Below are positions 21,185-30,243 of a stretch of 64,000 nucleotides of DNA, one piece after another. Made by a program: the position numbers and the translations under genes. The number at the start of each line of letters is the position of its first letter. Position 1 is the first letter of the stretch. Location of the stretch: positions 13,373-77,372 of the forward strand of contig JBHJHI010000033.1 in NCBI GenBank assembly GCA_050330995.1, in the 5' to 3' direction. The notes beneath the pieces are model-generated. The model worked only from the letters and a program-made list of their open reading frames with translations, made no database searches and was not told the origin of the DNA. The stretch is from Thermohalobaculum sp050330995 (GTDB lineage Bacteria; Pseudomonadota; Alphaproteobacteria; Rhodobacterales; Rhodobacteraceae).

Positions 21185-22429
21185 TCAGGCGAGCAGCGCC
21201 GCCTCGAACGGGAAGCGCGACAGCCGCTCGATGCCGGTCTCGGTCACGAGCACCTGCTCCTCAAGCTTGACGCCCTCGTGTCCGCCGTCCTCGCCGATAT
21301 AGCTCTCGACGCAGATCACCATACCCGGCTCGATCACCCCGTCGTAGCCCGCGTCGGGGAAGTCGGCGCGGTGGTAGAGGTAGGGGTACTCCCCGGTCAT
21401 GCCGCAGCCGTGCGCCGAGAGGTAGTAGCGGTTGGCGACGTAGCGCTCGGGGATGGTCCAGGCCGCCTCGGCGTAGTCGCGGAAGGTCAGGCCGGAGCGC
21501 AAGAGCGCGAGGTTGTGGTGCACCTGCTCGTGCGCGGTCTCGTAGAGATCGCGCTGCGCCCGTGTCGGCCGCGACGGCCCGGCGTGGAAGGTGCGCGAGA
21601 AGTCGGCGTAGTAGCCGTGGCAGCCGACCACGTCGGTATCCAGCGCGATCAGCTCGTTCGCGCCGATCACCCGCGTGCCGGTCTCCTGGAACCAGGGGTT
21701 GGTGCGCGGCCCCGCGTTCAGGAGGCGGGTCTCGATGTAGTCACCGTCCTGGGCGATCACCGACTGGTGCAGCACCGACCACAGCTCGACCTCGGTCAGG
21801 CCGGGGCGGATCGCCTCGCGGAGCCGCCCGACCGCGACCTCGGTGGCGGCGAGCGAGGCGCGCACGCAGCGCATCTCCTCGGCCGACTTGATCGCGCGCG
21901 CCATCTCCACCGGCTCCTGCGCGTCCACGAGCCGCAGGCCTTCGCCGGCGAGGGCGAGGGCGGTGCCGGCGTTCAGCCGCTCGACGCCGAGTGTGGCGCC
22001 GGGGCCGACCAGGTCCGCGAGCGTCGCGGCCATCTCGCGCGCCCAGGCCTTCTCGCGCTCCGCGATCGCGGGACCGGCGGCGACGTAGCTCGCGGTCGTG
22101 GCGGGGCGGACCTCGTCTATGGTCTCCAGACCCTCGGCCAGGTGCGCGCAGCCGGTGAACTCGTAGAGGATCGCCCGGTCGGCGGTCATCAGCAGATAGC
22201 GCGACGGCGCGTTCCTCGCCGAGAACACCTGCATGTTCCGCGCCCCGGTAGCGTAGCGGATGTTGACCGGGTCGGAGAGGATCACGGCGGCGATGCCGCG
22301 GCGCGCCATCTCGGCGCGCACCCGGCCCTGGCGCCAGGCGCGCACCGCGACGAGATTTATGCCCTCGTCCGGCGCGCGGTCGAGCTGGGCGAGATCGGCG
22401 CGTTCGGCGTGCCAGTCGAGCATGGTCAT
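21185..22429 (-). CDS. M24 family metalloenzyme, DddP-like (Xaa-Pro peptidase fold)
   Basis: 414 residues from the ATG at 22429, preceded by GAGGAGG. The pita-bread fold metal ligands are Asp264, Asp266, Asp276, His340, Glu375 and Glu390. Their spacing matches, with a constant offset of 31, the ligands I recall for the DMSP lyase DddP of Ruegeria (295, 297, 307, 371, 406, 421). Other DddP-like blocks are DPVNIRYATGARNMQVF, YIETRLLNAGPRTNPWFQE and KLEEQVLVTETG. However the residue matching the DddP catalytic Asp377 is Gly346 here, so lyase activity is doubtful and a peptidase or other hydrolase role is at least as likely. Confidence 0.8.
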   Translation of the reverse strand: MTMLDWHAERADLAQLDRAPDEGINLVAVRAWRQGRVRAEMARRGIAAVILSDPVNIRYATGARNMQVFSARNAPSRYLLMTADRAILYEFTGCAHLAEGLETIDEVRPATTASYVAAGPAIAEREKAWAREMAATLADLVGPGATLGVERLNAGTALALAGEGLRLVDAQEPVEMARAIKSAEEMRCVRASLAATEVAVGRLREAIRPGLTEVELWSVLHQSVIAQDGDYIETRLLNAGPRTNPWFQETGTRVIGANELIALDTDVVGCHGYYADFSRTFHAGPSRPTRAQRDLYETAHEQVHHNLALLRSGLTFRDYAEAAWTIPERYVANRYYLSAHGCGMTGEYPYLYHRADFPDAGYDGVIEPGMVICVESYIGEDGGHEGVKLEEQVLVTETGIERLSRFPFEAALLA

Positions 22430-22594
22430 GGTCGGCCTCCTCGGCGGTGCGGCGCGCGAGGCTCGCACGTCGCACCGGGTCGAGGCCATCGCGATCGCGT
22501 CGCGGCGGCGTCGCGATCCGGACGGGTGAGCTGGCGCGGCGCGACGAGCACCGGCCGCATCCCCCGTGAGGGCGGGCCGCGTCCTGGCGCCTCG

Positions 22595-22608
22595 CCGCCG
22601 GAAGGCGG
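22595..22608 (-). terminator. short hairpin after pstB
   Basis: CCGCC-GGAA-GGCGG lies 4 bp beyond the pstB stop codon on the transcribed (minus) strand, so it is a candidate terminator of the pst operon. The stem is only 5 bp and no T-run follows, so confidence is modest. Confidence 0.4.
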
Positions 22609-22611
22609 GTG

Positions 22612-23394
22612 TCAGCCGAAATCGCCCGAGACGTAGGCGCGGGTGCGCTCGTCCGAGGGCTCGTCGAAGATCTGCTGCGTGGGGCCGACCTCGACGATCT
22701 CGCCAAGGTGGAAGTGGGCGACGCGCTGCGAGGCGCGGCGCGCCTGCTCCATGTTGTGGGTGACGATCACCACCGTGTAGCGCTCGCGCAGCTCGAACAT
22801 CAGCTCCTCGATGGTGTTGGTCGAGATCGGGTCGAGCGAGGAGCAGGGCTCGTCCATCAGGATCACTTCGGGCTCGTTGGCGATGCAGCGCGCGATGCAG
22901 AGCCTTTGCTGCTGGCCGCCCGAGAGCGCGGTGCCCGGCTGGCCGAGGATGTCCTTGACCTCGTTCCAGAGCCCGGCGCGCTCCAGCGAGGTCCGCACCA
23001 CCTCGTCGAGGTGGTCGCGGTCGTCGACCAGCCCGTGCAGCTTCGGCCCGAAGGCGACGTTGTCGTAGATCGACTTCGGGAACGGGTTGGGCGCCTGGGC
23101 GACCATGCCGATGCGAAGCCGCACCAGCACCGGGTCGAGAGCGGGGTCGTAGATGTCCTGGCCGTCGAGGGTGATGCGCCCGGAGATGCGCGCGGCGTCG
23201 ATCGTGTCGTTCATGCGGTTGAGGCAGCGCAGGAACGTCGACTTGCCGCAGCCAGAGGGCCCCATCAGCGCCAGGATCTCGTTCGGGCGCACGTCGAGGC
23301 TCGCGTCCTTGATGGCGTGGAAGTCGCCGTAGTGGACGTTGACGTCCTCCGCGCTCATCTTGGCGTCGGCGCCGGTCTCGTTTCGCTGGAGCAT
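22612..23394 (-). CDS. pstB: phosphate ABC transporter ATP-binding protein
   Basis: 260 residues with Walker A GPSGCGKST, the PstB-specific RCLNRMNDTI and MVAQAPNPFPKSIYDNVAFGP, signature LSGGQQQR, Walker B LMDEPCSSLDP and H-loop VTHNMEQA. It energises high-affinity phosphate import through PstCA at the inner membrane. ATG at 23394 follows GGAGGG. It ends the pstSCAB operon; 14 bp separate it from pstA. No phoU or phoB follows, which differs from the usual order. Confidence 0.96.
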   Translation of the reverse strand: MLQRNETGADAKMSAEDVNVHYGDFHAIKDASLDVRPNEILALMGPSGCGKSTFLRCLNRMNDTIDAARISGRITLDGQDIYDPALDPVLVRLRIGMVAQAPNPFPKSIYDNVAFGPKLHGLVDDRDHLDEVVRTSLERAGLWNEVKDILGQPGTALSGGQQQRLCIARCIANEPEVILMDEPCSSLDPISTNTIEELMFELRERYTVVIVTHNMEQARRASQRVAHFHLGEIVEVGPTQQIFDEPSDERTRAYVSGDFG

Positions 23395-23408
23395 CGGGCC
23401 CTCCGGCC

Positions 23409-24716
23409 TCAGAAGCGCTTCTGGAAGCGGTTGCGCAGGATGATCGCCGTCAGGTTCATGACGATCAGGAAGGCGAGCAGCACCATGATCGCGGCCTGCG
23501 TCTTCTCGGCGAAGCCGGTCTCGGGCGCGTTGGCCCAGAGATAGATCTGCACCGGCAGCGCGGTCGCGGTGTCGGTGACCGCCTCGGGCGGCGAGGCGAC
23601 GAAGGCGATCATGCCGATCAGGAGCAGCGGCGCGGTCTCGCCGAGCGCCTGGCTGAGCCCGATGATCGTGCCGGTCAGCATGCCGGGCAGCGCCTGGGGC
23701 AGCACGGTCTTGAACACCGCCTGCTGGCGCGAGGCGCCGAGCATGATGGCGCCGTCGCGGTAGGAGGGCGGCACGGACCTCAGCGCCGAGCGCGCGGCGA
23801 TGATGATGATCGGCAGCGTCATCAGCGTCAGCACCGCACCCCCCGCGAGCGGCGAGGACCGCGGCATTCCGAGGGTGTTGAGAAACACCGCGAGCCCGAG
23901 CAGGCCGAAGATGATCGACGGCACGGCCGCGAGGTTGTTGATGTTGATCTCGATCAGCTCGGTCCAGCGGTTCTTCGGCGCGAACTCCTCGAGGTAGACG
24001 GCCGCGATCACCGCGATCGGGAAGGCGAACACCAGCACGATCGCGAGCATCATCGCCGAGCCGACGATCCCGGTCCAGAGCCCGGCCAGCTCCGGCGAGC
24101 GGCTGTCGGAGTTGGTCAGGAAGCCCCAGTAGAAGAAGGTGTCGAGCCGGTCCTGCTCCTCCAGCTCGTAGAACCATTCGAGCTGGCGGTCGGTGAGCTG
24201 GCGGTCGTCCTCGGGCACGTCGAGCGCGATCTTGCGCTTGTGCGCCATGTCGACGACGCTCGACGTCGTCACCCAGGCGTCGCGCGTGGTGCCGATCAGG
24301 CCGGGGTTCTCCAGCACCTCGTCCTGGAGATCGTAGCGCGCGGCGGTCGAGAGGAGGCGCGACAGCGCCCGCTCGTCCTCGTCGGGCACGTCGCGTCCGA
24401 CCGCCGCTTCGAGCGCGCGGATCAGGATCTCCTGATACTGCCGGTCGCGCAGCCGTTCGGGGTCGGTGGTGCCCTCCGGCGCGATCAGCTCGGGGTCGTA
24501 GGTGACCGTGAGCGCCATGCGCGTCTGGAGAAAGCCGGTGTGGCCCTGGCTCACGATCGTGAACAGCAGCACGCCGAGGGTGGCGAGCGCGGCGACGATC
24601 GCGAGGAGGCCGGCATACTTCACGATCCCGCCCTTGCGGCGGCGGTTCTTCAGGCGCGAGGCGAAGCGATCGGTGCCGATCCGCTCGCGCGTCGAGGGGC
24701 GCGCGGTCTCAGTCAT
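23409..24716 (-). CDS. pstA: phosphate ABC transporter permease PstA
   Basis: 435 residues. The N-terminal region contains a membrane helix and a large extracytoplasmic DUF3333-type domain (about residues 60-200), as found in alphaproteobacterial PstA proteins. The permease core follows, with PIAVIAAVYLEEFAPKN, NNLAAVPSIIFGLLGL and the EAA loop DGAIMLGASRQQAVFKTVLPQALPG. It forms the phosphate channel with PstC. It overlaps the end of pstC by 8 bp (ATG at 24716), indicating translational coupling. Confidence 0.95.
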   Translation of the reverse strand: MTETARPSTRERIGTDRFASRLKNRRRKGGIVKYAGLLAIVAALATLGVLLFTIVSQGHTGFLQTRMALTVTYDPELIAPEGTTDPERLRDRQYQEILIRALEAAVGRDVPDEDERALSRLLSTAARYDLQDEVLENPGLIGTTRDAWVTTSSVVDMAHKRKIALDVPEDDRQLTDRQLEWFYELEEQDRLDTFFYWGFLTNSDSRSPELAGLWTGIVGSAMMLAIVLVFAFPIAVIAAVYLEEFAPKNRWTELIEININNLAAVPSIIFGLLGLAVFLNTLGMPRSSPLAGGAVLTLMTLPIIIIAARSALRSVPPSYRDGAIMLGASRQQAVFKTVLPQALPGMLTGTIIGLSQALGETAPLLLIGMIAFVASPPEAVTDTATALPVQIYLWANAPETGFAEKTQAAIMVLLAFLIVMNLTAIILRNRFQKRF

Positions 24717-26100
24717 ACTTCTCTCGGTAGGCCTGGGTGAACTTGAGCGCGCCGAGGTTCAGCGCCAGCGTCGCCACGAACAGCACCAGCCCGAGCGCGA
24801 AGGCCGACAGCGTCTTCGGGCTGTCGAACTGCTGATCGCCGGTGAGCAGGTTGGCGATCTGCACCGTCACCGTGGTGGTGGTGTCGAGCGGGTTGAGCGT
24901 GAGGTTGGCGCGCAGCCCCGCGGCGAGCAGCACGATCATGGTCTCGCCGATGGCGCGGCTGATCGCGAGCAGGACCGCGCCGACGATGCCCGGCAGCGCC
25001 GCGGGCAGCACCACCTTCAGGATGGTCTCGCTCTGCGTCGCGCCGAGGGTGTAGGCGCCGTCGCGCAGCCGCTGCGGCACGGCGGTGATCACGTCGTCCG
25101 ACAGCGAGGAGACGAAGGGGATGATCATCAGCCCCATCACCGAGCCGGCGGCGAGCGCGGACTTGGCGCCGACGTCGAGCCCGAGCGCGGTCGCGCTGTC
25201 GATGATGAAGGGCGTGACGGTCAGCGCGGCGAACACGCCGTAGACCACCGTCGGGATGCCGGCGAGCACCTCGAGCAGCGGCTTCAGCACCGCGCGCACC
25301 CGCGGGTGCGCGAACTCGGCCAGGTAGATCGCCGACAGGAGCCCGAACGGGATCGCGACCGCCATGGCGACGGTGGCGATCAGGAGCGTGCCGACGAACA
25401 GGGGCAGGATGCCGAACGAACCCTCGGCCGCGCCGGCCACCTGATCCTCGCGGATCGCGGTGCCGGGGTTCCATTCGAGCGAGGTGAAGAACTCGATCGG
25501 CGAGACCATGCTGAAGAAGCGGACCGACTCGAACAGCACCGACATGACGATGCCGAAGGTCGTCAGGATCGCGATCACCGCGCAAAGGATCATCAGCCCG
25601 CGCACCATCCGCTCGGTGGCGTTCCTCGCGCGGAACTGCGGCGCGACGCGCGACTGGCTGTAGAGAAAGCCGATCAGCGCCGGCAGCGCCACGATCGGGA
25701 TCGCGGCCCAGGACGACCACGACCGCGCCGAGGCCATGTAGTCGGCGACCGGGCCCGTACCCTCGGGCAAACCCCCGAGCACGTCCTGGCCGAAGGAGGC
25801 ACGCTCGATCTTGGCCATAAGGAGCGAGATCCGGCCCGCGCCCTGGCTCGCGATATCCTCGGGGAGCTGCTGCATGGTGAGCCACTGAACCAGCGGCTCG
25901 CGCAGCACGAGGTAGAGCCCCATGAACAGGAGCGCCGGCACGAGGGTGGCGAGCAGCGAGAACCAGCCGTGGTAGGTCGGCAGCGAATGCAGCTCGCGCC
26001 GGCGACCGCCGGCCATGGCGAGCGCGCGCGAGCGGCCCATCAGAAGGCCGGTCAGCGCCATCAGCGCCACGACCACGGCGACGATCTGGACGAGGGACAT
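24709..26100 (-). CDS. pstC: phosphate ABC transporter permease PstC
   Basis: 463 residues, longer than the ~320 of enterobacterial PstC because of an extra N-terminal half with helices (LVQIVAVVVALMALTGLLMG; LLATLVPALLFMGLYLVL) that is typical of alphaproteobacteria. The core has PFGLLSAIYLAEFAHPRVR, LAGIPTVVYGVFAALTVTP and the EAA loop DGAYTLGATQSETILKVVLPAALPG. It partners PstA. ATG at 26100 is 75 bp after pstS, and the gap contains a perfect hairpin. Confidence 0.95.
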   Translation of the reverse strand: MSLVQIVAVVVALMALTGLLMGRSRALAMAGGRRRELHSLPTYHGWFSLLATLVPALLFMGLYLVLREPLVQWLTMQQLPEDIASQGAGRISLLMAKIERASFGQDVLGGLPEGTGPVADYMASARSWSSWAAIPIVALPALIGFLYSQSRVAPQFRARNATERMVRGLMILCAVIAILTTFGIVMSVLFESVRFFSMVSPIEFFTSLEWNPGTAIREDQVAGAAEGSFGILPLFVGTLLIATVAMAVAIPFGLLSAIYLAEFAHPRVRAVLKPLLEVLAGIPTVVYGVFAALTVTPFIIDSATALGLDVGAKSALAAGSVMGLMIIPFVSSLSDDVITAVPQRLRDGAYTLGATQSETILKVVLPAALPGIVGAVLLAISRAIGETMIVLLAAGLRANLTLNPLDTTTTVTVQIANLLTGDQQFDSPKTLSAFALGLVLFVATLALNLGALKFTQAYREKYD

Positions 26101-26128
26101 CGAGGGCCTCTCGACGAAAGGAGGAAAG

Positions 26129-26150
26129 CCGGGCCGCCGCGGCGGCCCGG
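26129..26150 (-). terminator. perfect 22-bp palindrome between pstS and pstC (attenuator or mRNA-protecting hairpin)
   Basis: CCGGGCCGCCGCGGCGGCCCGG is a perfect palindrome in the 75-bp gap between the pstS stop and the pstC start. In many transporters a hairpin after the binding-protein gene limits read-through or stabilises its mRNA, so that binding protein exceeds permease. That role is inferred. Confidence 0.65.
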
Positions 26151-26175
26151 TCGTCGCGCGTCGAAGGCGCCGAAC

Positions 26176-27195
26176 TCAGCCCTGGCCGAGGCTCTCGGCC
26201 TTCTCCACCATCTCCTCGCGCTTCGACTGGTCCATCGGGATCAGGCCCTGGTCGAGCAGCAGGCCGTTCTCGCCGATCACCTCGTCGCTCATGTAGTAGG
26301 TCAGGAACTCCTGCAGGCCCGGGATCGAGCCGACGTGGGCGTCCTTGACGTAGATGAACAGCGGACGCGACAGCGGGTAGTCCTCGTTCGCGATGTTCTC
26401 GGCGGTCGGCTGCGCGCCGCTGACCGAAGCGGCCTGCAGGTTCGACTTGTTCTGGTCGTAGTAGCTGAAGCCGAAGATGCCGAAGGAGCCGGGCTGGCTC
26501 GACAGGCGCTGGACGATCACGTTGTCGTTCTCGCCGGCCTCGACGAAGCCGCCGTCGGTGCGCATGGTGGTGCAGACCTCCTCCATGCGCTCCTCGTCGA
26601 GCGAGGTCACGGCCTCGAACTCCTCGCAGCCCGTCTCCATCGCCAGCTCGACGAAGGCGTCGCGCGTGCCCGAGGTGGTCGGCGGGCCGAACACGGTGAT
26701 CTCCTGGTCGGGCAGGCTGTCGTCGATGTCCGACCAGCTCTCGTAGGGATTGTCGACGATCTCGCCGTCCTGCACCGTCTCGGCGGCGAGCGCCTGCCAG
26801 ATCTGGGCGCGGGTCAGCTCGACCGTATCGACCGACTTGTCGGCGGCGAGCACGATGCCGTCGTTGCCGATCTGCAGCTCGGTGACGTTCTCGACGCCGT
26901 TCGAGGCGCAGCTCTCGCGCTCCGACGAGGTCATCGCGCGCGAGGCGTCGTTGATGTCGGGGAACTGCGTGCCGACACCCTGGCAGAACAGCTGGAAGCC
27001 GCCGCCGGTGCCGGTCGACTCGACCACCGGCGCCGGGTTGCCGGTGTTGCGCGCGAAGTTCTCGGCCACCGCCGTGGTGAACGGATAGACCGTCGAGGAG
27101 CCGACGACGCGAATGTTCTCGCGCGACTGCGCGTCGGCGGCGAGCGGCATCGCGACGAGCGCGACGGCAACGGCGGTGAGGGTGCGATTGGTCAT
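26176..27195 (-). CDS. pstS: phosphate ABC transporter substrate-binding protein
   Basis: 339 residues with a Sec signal peptide (TLTAVAVALVAMPLAADAQS, cleavage near residue 23). Motifs of PstS proteins are IRVVGSSTVYPF (phosphate-binding loop), STGTGGGFQLFCQG, INDASRAM, NDGIVLA and TTSGTRDAFVELAM. ATG at 27195 follows AAGGAG with 9-bp spacing and is preferred over the upstream extension to 27516. It is the first gene of the operon and delivers phosphate to PstCA in the periplasm. Confidence 0.96.
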   Translation of the reverse strand: MTNRTLTAVAVALVAMPLAADAQSRENIRVVGSSTVYPFTTAVAENFARNTGNPAPVVESTGTGGGFQLFCQGVGTQFPDINDASRAMTSSERESCASNGVENVTELQIGNDGIVLAADKSVDTVELTRAQIWQALAAETVQDGEIVDNPYESWSDIDDSLPDQEITVFGPPTTSGTRDAFVELAMETGCEEFEAVTSLDEERMEEVCTTMRTDGGFVEAGENDNVIVQRLSSQPGSFGIFGFSYYDQNKSNLQAASVSGAQPTAENIANEDYPLSRPLFIYVKDAHVGSIPGLQEFLTYYMSDEVIGENGLLLDQGLIPMDQSKREEMVEKAESLGQG

Positions 27196-27350
27196 CGAGC
27201 GGTTCTCCTTCGCGAGTTCCGTGACGGGCGCGGCCCCACGCCCGCCGCGCCGCGACGGACCGGTTCCGCACCGTTTTGGCGTCTCGTGTTCGCCGCGAGC
27301 GGCGCACGCCCCGACAATCGACGGCCCGACGCGACGTTCCGATTTGAAAT

Positions 27351-27368
27351 TTGAAGTTTCCGCGACAG
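27351..27368 (-). promoter_or_regulatory. possible Pho box upstream of pstS
   Basis: On the minus strand CTGTCGC-GGAA-ACTTCAA resembles the 7+4+7 layout of Pho boxes (CTGTCAT-n4-CTGTCAT), about 156 bp upstream of pstS, and sits in the only A/T-rich patch (27337-27362) of this 371-bp gap. The second half matches poorly. The rest of 27196-27566 shows nothing else that I can name. Confidence 0.3.
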
Positions 27369-27566
27369 CCGCCGCTCGGCGCCCCCGACGGCGGACCGGT
27401 CGCCGCCACCGGCGCCGCCCGCGCCGAGCCCTCGTTCCGGCTCGCTCACGCTGCGGCGGAGCGCCCCGGCGACGCGGGACGAGGCACCGCGCCCGAGGCG
27501 GGCAGAGCGGTGCCAAGTCGTTGCGGACAAGGGAAGACTTCCGGCGCCGGAGCGCCGGGCCGGGCC

Positions 27567-28916
27567 TCAGTTGCCGGGCTGCTCGATCGCGGTGCCGTAG
27601 CGGCCGACGGTGCGCCGGTCGAGGCTCGGCTCGTCGACGAGGAAGGTGCCGTCGGTGGCGGGCTGGGGGTCGAGCGGGCGCTCGGTGAAGCGCCCGCGCG
27701 CCTCGACGCGGCCGCCGTCCTCGAGCGCGTCCGCGCCCTCGTAGAGCGCGGGGTCGACCGCCGTGGCGTCGACGCGGAGGGTGCGGTCGAAGCCGTCGAC
27801 GTCGTCGAGGGTGACGTTGAGGTTCCCGAAGCGGCCGGCGAAGTTGTAGCGCAGCACGAAGGCGCCGGCGACGTCCCGGGGAGCGCCGCCCGCCACGGTG
27901 GTGTCGAACAGTTGGCCTTCCACGCCGCCGGTGAAGTCGGCGATGTCGTCGAAACCCGTGAGATCGGCGAGCGCGGGCCCCTCGTCGAGCGGGGGCAGCA
28001 TGTCGGGGATGGCGAGATCGCCCTCTCCGGGAGGGACGTCCCCGTCACCGGCGTCGAGGATATCGGTCTCGTCGAGGGAGTCGGCGAGGACCTCGTCGGC
28101 CTCGACCACGGGGCCGGCCGGCAGGCCGGCCTCGTCCTCGGGCCGGCCGAGGTCGCGCCGGCCCGTCAGCTCGGGGTCGAAGCGCGCGCGCCGCCCGCCG
28201 TCGCCGTTCCCCTCGAAGCGGTCGAACAGCTCGCGCAGCGCCTCGGCGGTGACGAGGCCGTCGAACACGATCTCGCCGTCCGGCAGCACGCGGACCACCG
28301 AGCCGGGGCGCGAGAGCGCGAGGCTCGCGAGCGCGAGGCGCCCCTCGTCGGGGCCGTCGTCGAGCCCGTCCCCGTCGGCGTCGCCGTAGGCGGTGATGGT
28401 GATCTGGTAGGCCGAGAGCAGCGTGATGCGCGTCTCGCAGCCGGGCGCGCGCCCGAGGGGCGCGACCGTGCAGGTCGGATCGACCTCGATGATCACGCCC
28501 GAGCCGCGGATGCCGATCGTCGCCGTCGGCGTGCGCACGATCGCCTCGCCCGTCTCGGTGATCCGCCCGCCGATGAAGCGCAGCGCGCCGCGGGTGATCG
28601 AGAGCGCCACGTCGCCGGCCCGGCGGTCGGGGTCGTAGACGTAGGCGTCGAGGACGATGTCGCTGTCGGGCGCGACCGAGAGCGAGGTGCCGTCGAGGAA
28701 CAGGAGCTGCCCAGCGCCGAGCGGCGTCGTCTCGATGCGCTCGAGCCCGACCACGTCGTCGCCGAGGAGCTTGTCGCGCGTCTCGTCGGCGGGGGGCGTG
28801 CCGAGCATGGTCTCGTTGACGGCCGCGACCGTGCCGATGCGGTCGGCGGCGGCCGGCCCGGCGGCGAGGCCGAAGGCGGCGAGGGCGGCGATCAGGCGCA
28901 TGGTCGCGTCGGGCAT
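27567..28916 (-). CDS. FecR-domain exported protein (449 aa)
   Basis: A signal peptide (MRLIAALAAFGLAAGPAAA) is followed by a FecR-like domain (about residues 25-170): a leading IGTVAAVNETMLG repeat, LLFLDGTSLSVAPDSDIVLDAYVYDP and a second strand block ALRFIGGRITETGEAIVRTPTATIGIRGSG, a classic FecR pattern. The C-terminal half is acidic and disordered, then a beta-rich region. Two cysteines (CTVAPLGRAPGC) may form a disulfide. FecR domains here probably sit in the periplasm. It ends the minus-strand pair with the beta-barrel gene, 19 bp apart, divergent from a CHASE2 cyclase, which suggests a shared sensing role. Confidence 0.8.
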   Translation of the reverse strand: MPDATMRLIAALAAFGLAAGPAAADRIGTVAAVNETMLGTPPADETRDKLLGDDVVGLERIETTPLGAGQLLFLDGTSLSVAPDSDIVLDAYVYDPDRRAGDVALSITRGALRFIGGRITETGEAIVRTPTATIGIRGSGVIIEVDPTCTVAPLGRAPGCETRITLLSAYQITITAYGDADGDGLDDGPDEGRLALASLALSRPGSVVRVLPDGEIVFDGLVTAEALRELFDRFEGNGDGGRRARFDPELTGRRDLGRPEDEAGLPAGPVVEADEVLADSLDETDILDAGDGDVPPGEGDLAIPDMLPPLDEGPALADLTGFDDIADFTGGVEGQLFDTTVAGGAPRDVAGAFVLRYNFAGRFGNLNVTLDDVDGFDRTLRVDATAVDPALYEGADALEDGGRVEARGRFTERPLDPQPATDGTFLVDEPSLDRRTVGRYGTAIEQPGN

Positions 28917-28935
28917 GTCCCGGCTCCCCTCTGGC

Positions 28936-30243
28936 TCACATCCGGTACTGCAGGGACAGCGTCACGGTCGTGTTGTCGAGATCGAAGTTCTGGATCGGCG
29001 AGCGGCGCAGCAGGTGCTCGACCTCGGCCTTGACGCCGAGGTCGTCGGCGATCGGGACCACGTTGGAGAGGCTGAGGCGCAGGTCGACCTCCTCGCGCTC
29101 CTCGAACGGGTCGACGAACGGATCGGGCTCCTCGTAGTCGCGGTAGCGCACGTCGACGTAGCCCGCCAGCGTGAACTTGCGCCGCGGCCCGAGGCCGGCG
29201 TCGTAGCGCCAGGCCCCGGAGAGACGCGCGCCGACCTCGGTGTTCGAGAAGAAGTCCGCGTCGGCCTCCTCGACCGAGAAGAAGCCGATCGCGCTGCCGA
29301 CCAGGTCGGGGTTGACCACGTAGCGCGCGCCGAGTTCGAGCGTGCCCTCGACCCGATCGCGGATGTCGCGGTCCGCCTCGAAGTCGAAGGCGCCAAAGGA
29401 GAGATCGGCGTAGGCCGAGACGCCGTCGCCGAGGGCCTTGCTGAGCTCGACCCCGCCGAGGCCGGCGTAGAAGATACTCTCCTCGCGCGCGTAGAGATAC
29501 TGCCCCTCGACGTAGGGGCGCAGGCGCGCGGCGTCGCTGAAGGGGCCGAGCACGAGACGCGGGCCGGTGCGCAGGCGCACGAAGGCGGTGTCGCCTTCCT
29601 CCACGTCGAAGAACTTGAGGCCGAGCAGCCCCGCGTCCGTGACCCAGGCGTGCTCGCGCGGCAGGCGCAGGTCGTAGGTGTGGACGGCGTTCAGCTCGAC
29701 GCGCACGCCGAAGTCGTCCTCCTCGCGGCTGTCGGGCGTGAGCAGGAAGTCGGGGTTGCCGCCCACGGTGACGAAGTCGTCGGCCGGCGCGAGGTTGGCG
29801 TTGGTGTGGTAGGTGAGGCCCGCCTCGGCGACCAGGGAGAACGCGTTGTGGTCCTCGCGCCGGGTGATGACGTCCAGATACTCCCGCGCGAGCGTGGCGC
29901 GCTCGGCGTCGAGATCGCCGCTCTCCAGCGCCTGCTCGAAGTAGAGCCGCGACGGCGCCAGCGCGCCGAGGCGGTAGTAGGCGACGCCGAGGCGGAAGCG
30001 CACGGTCGGCAGGTCCTGGCGGTAGATCAGCATCCGCTCGAGCGTCTGGATCGCCGCCTCGTAGTCCTCGAGCTCGAAGGAGATCGCGGCGTACTCGCGC
30101 ATCAGCGCCACGTCGTCGGGCGTCTCCAGCAGACGCTCGTAGAGCGCGCGCTGACGCTCGGGCGTGACGGCGTCCTGCGCCGGCGCGGGGGCGCCCGCCA
30201 CGATCGCCGTGGCCGCCGTCAATACCGTGATCGCCCGCCGCAT
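28936..30243 (-). CDS. TPR-containing outer membrane beta-barrel protein (435 aa)
   Basis: A signal peptide (AITVLTAATAIVAGAPAPAQ) precedes two or three TPR-like helical repeats (about residues 30-130: RQRALYERLL...EYAAISFELEDYEAAIQTLERML...VRFRLGVAYYRLG). The rest alternates short hydrophobic strands rich in Tyr, Phe and Leu with acidic turns, typical of an outer-membrane barrel; the last strand is TVTLSLQYRM. The layout resembles DUF560/Slam-type or surface-exposed TPR barrels, but I cannot name the family. It is the first gene of the minus-strand pair with the FecR protein. Confidence 0.65.
   Translation of the reverse strand: MRRAITVLTAATAIVAGAPAPAQDAVTPERQRALYERLLETPDDVALMREYAAISFELEDYEAAIQTLERMLIYRQDLPTVRFRLGVAYYRLGALAPSRLYFEQALESGDLDAERATLAREYLDVITRREDHNAFSLVAEAGLTYHTNANLAPADDFVTVGGNPDFLLTPDSREEDDFGVRVELNAVHTYDLRLPREHAWVTDAGLLGLKFFDVEEGDTAFVRLRTGPRLVLGPFSDAARLRPYVEGQYLYAREESIFYAGLGGVELSKALGDGVSAYADLSFGAFDFEADRDIRDRVEGTLELGARYVVNPDLVGSAIGFFSVEEADADFFSNTEVGARLSGAWRYDAGLGPRRKFTLAGYVDVRYRDYEEPDPFVDPFEEREEVDLRLSLSNVVPIADDLGVKAEVEHLLRRSPIQNFDLDNTTVTLSLQYRM

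Noticed and set aside
24502..27354. Very long open frames antisense to the pst genes, and similar antisense frames elsewhere
   Set aside because: They arise because few stop codons occur in GC-rich coding DNA read on the other strand; they lack starts with ribosome binding sites and show charged low-complexity composition.
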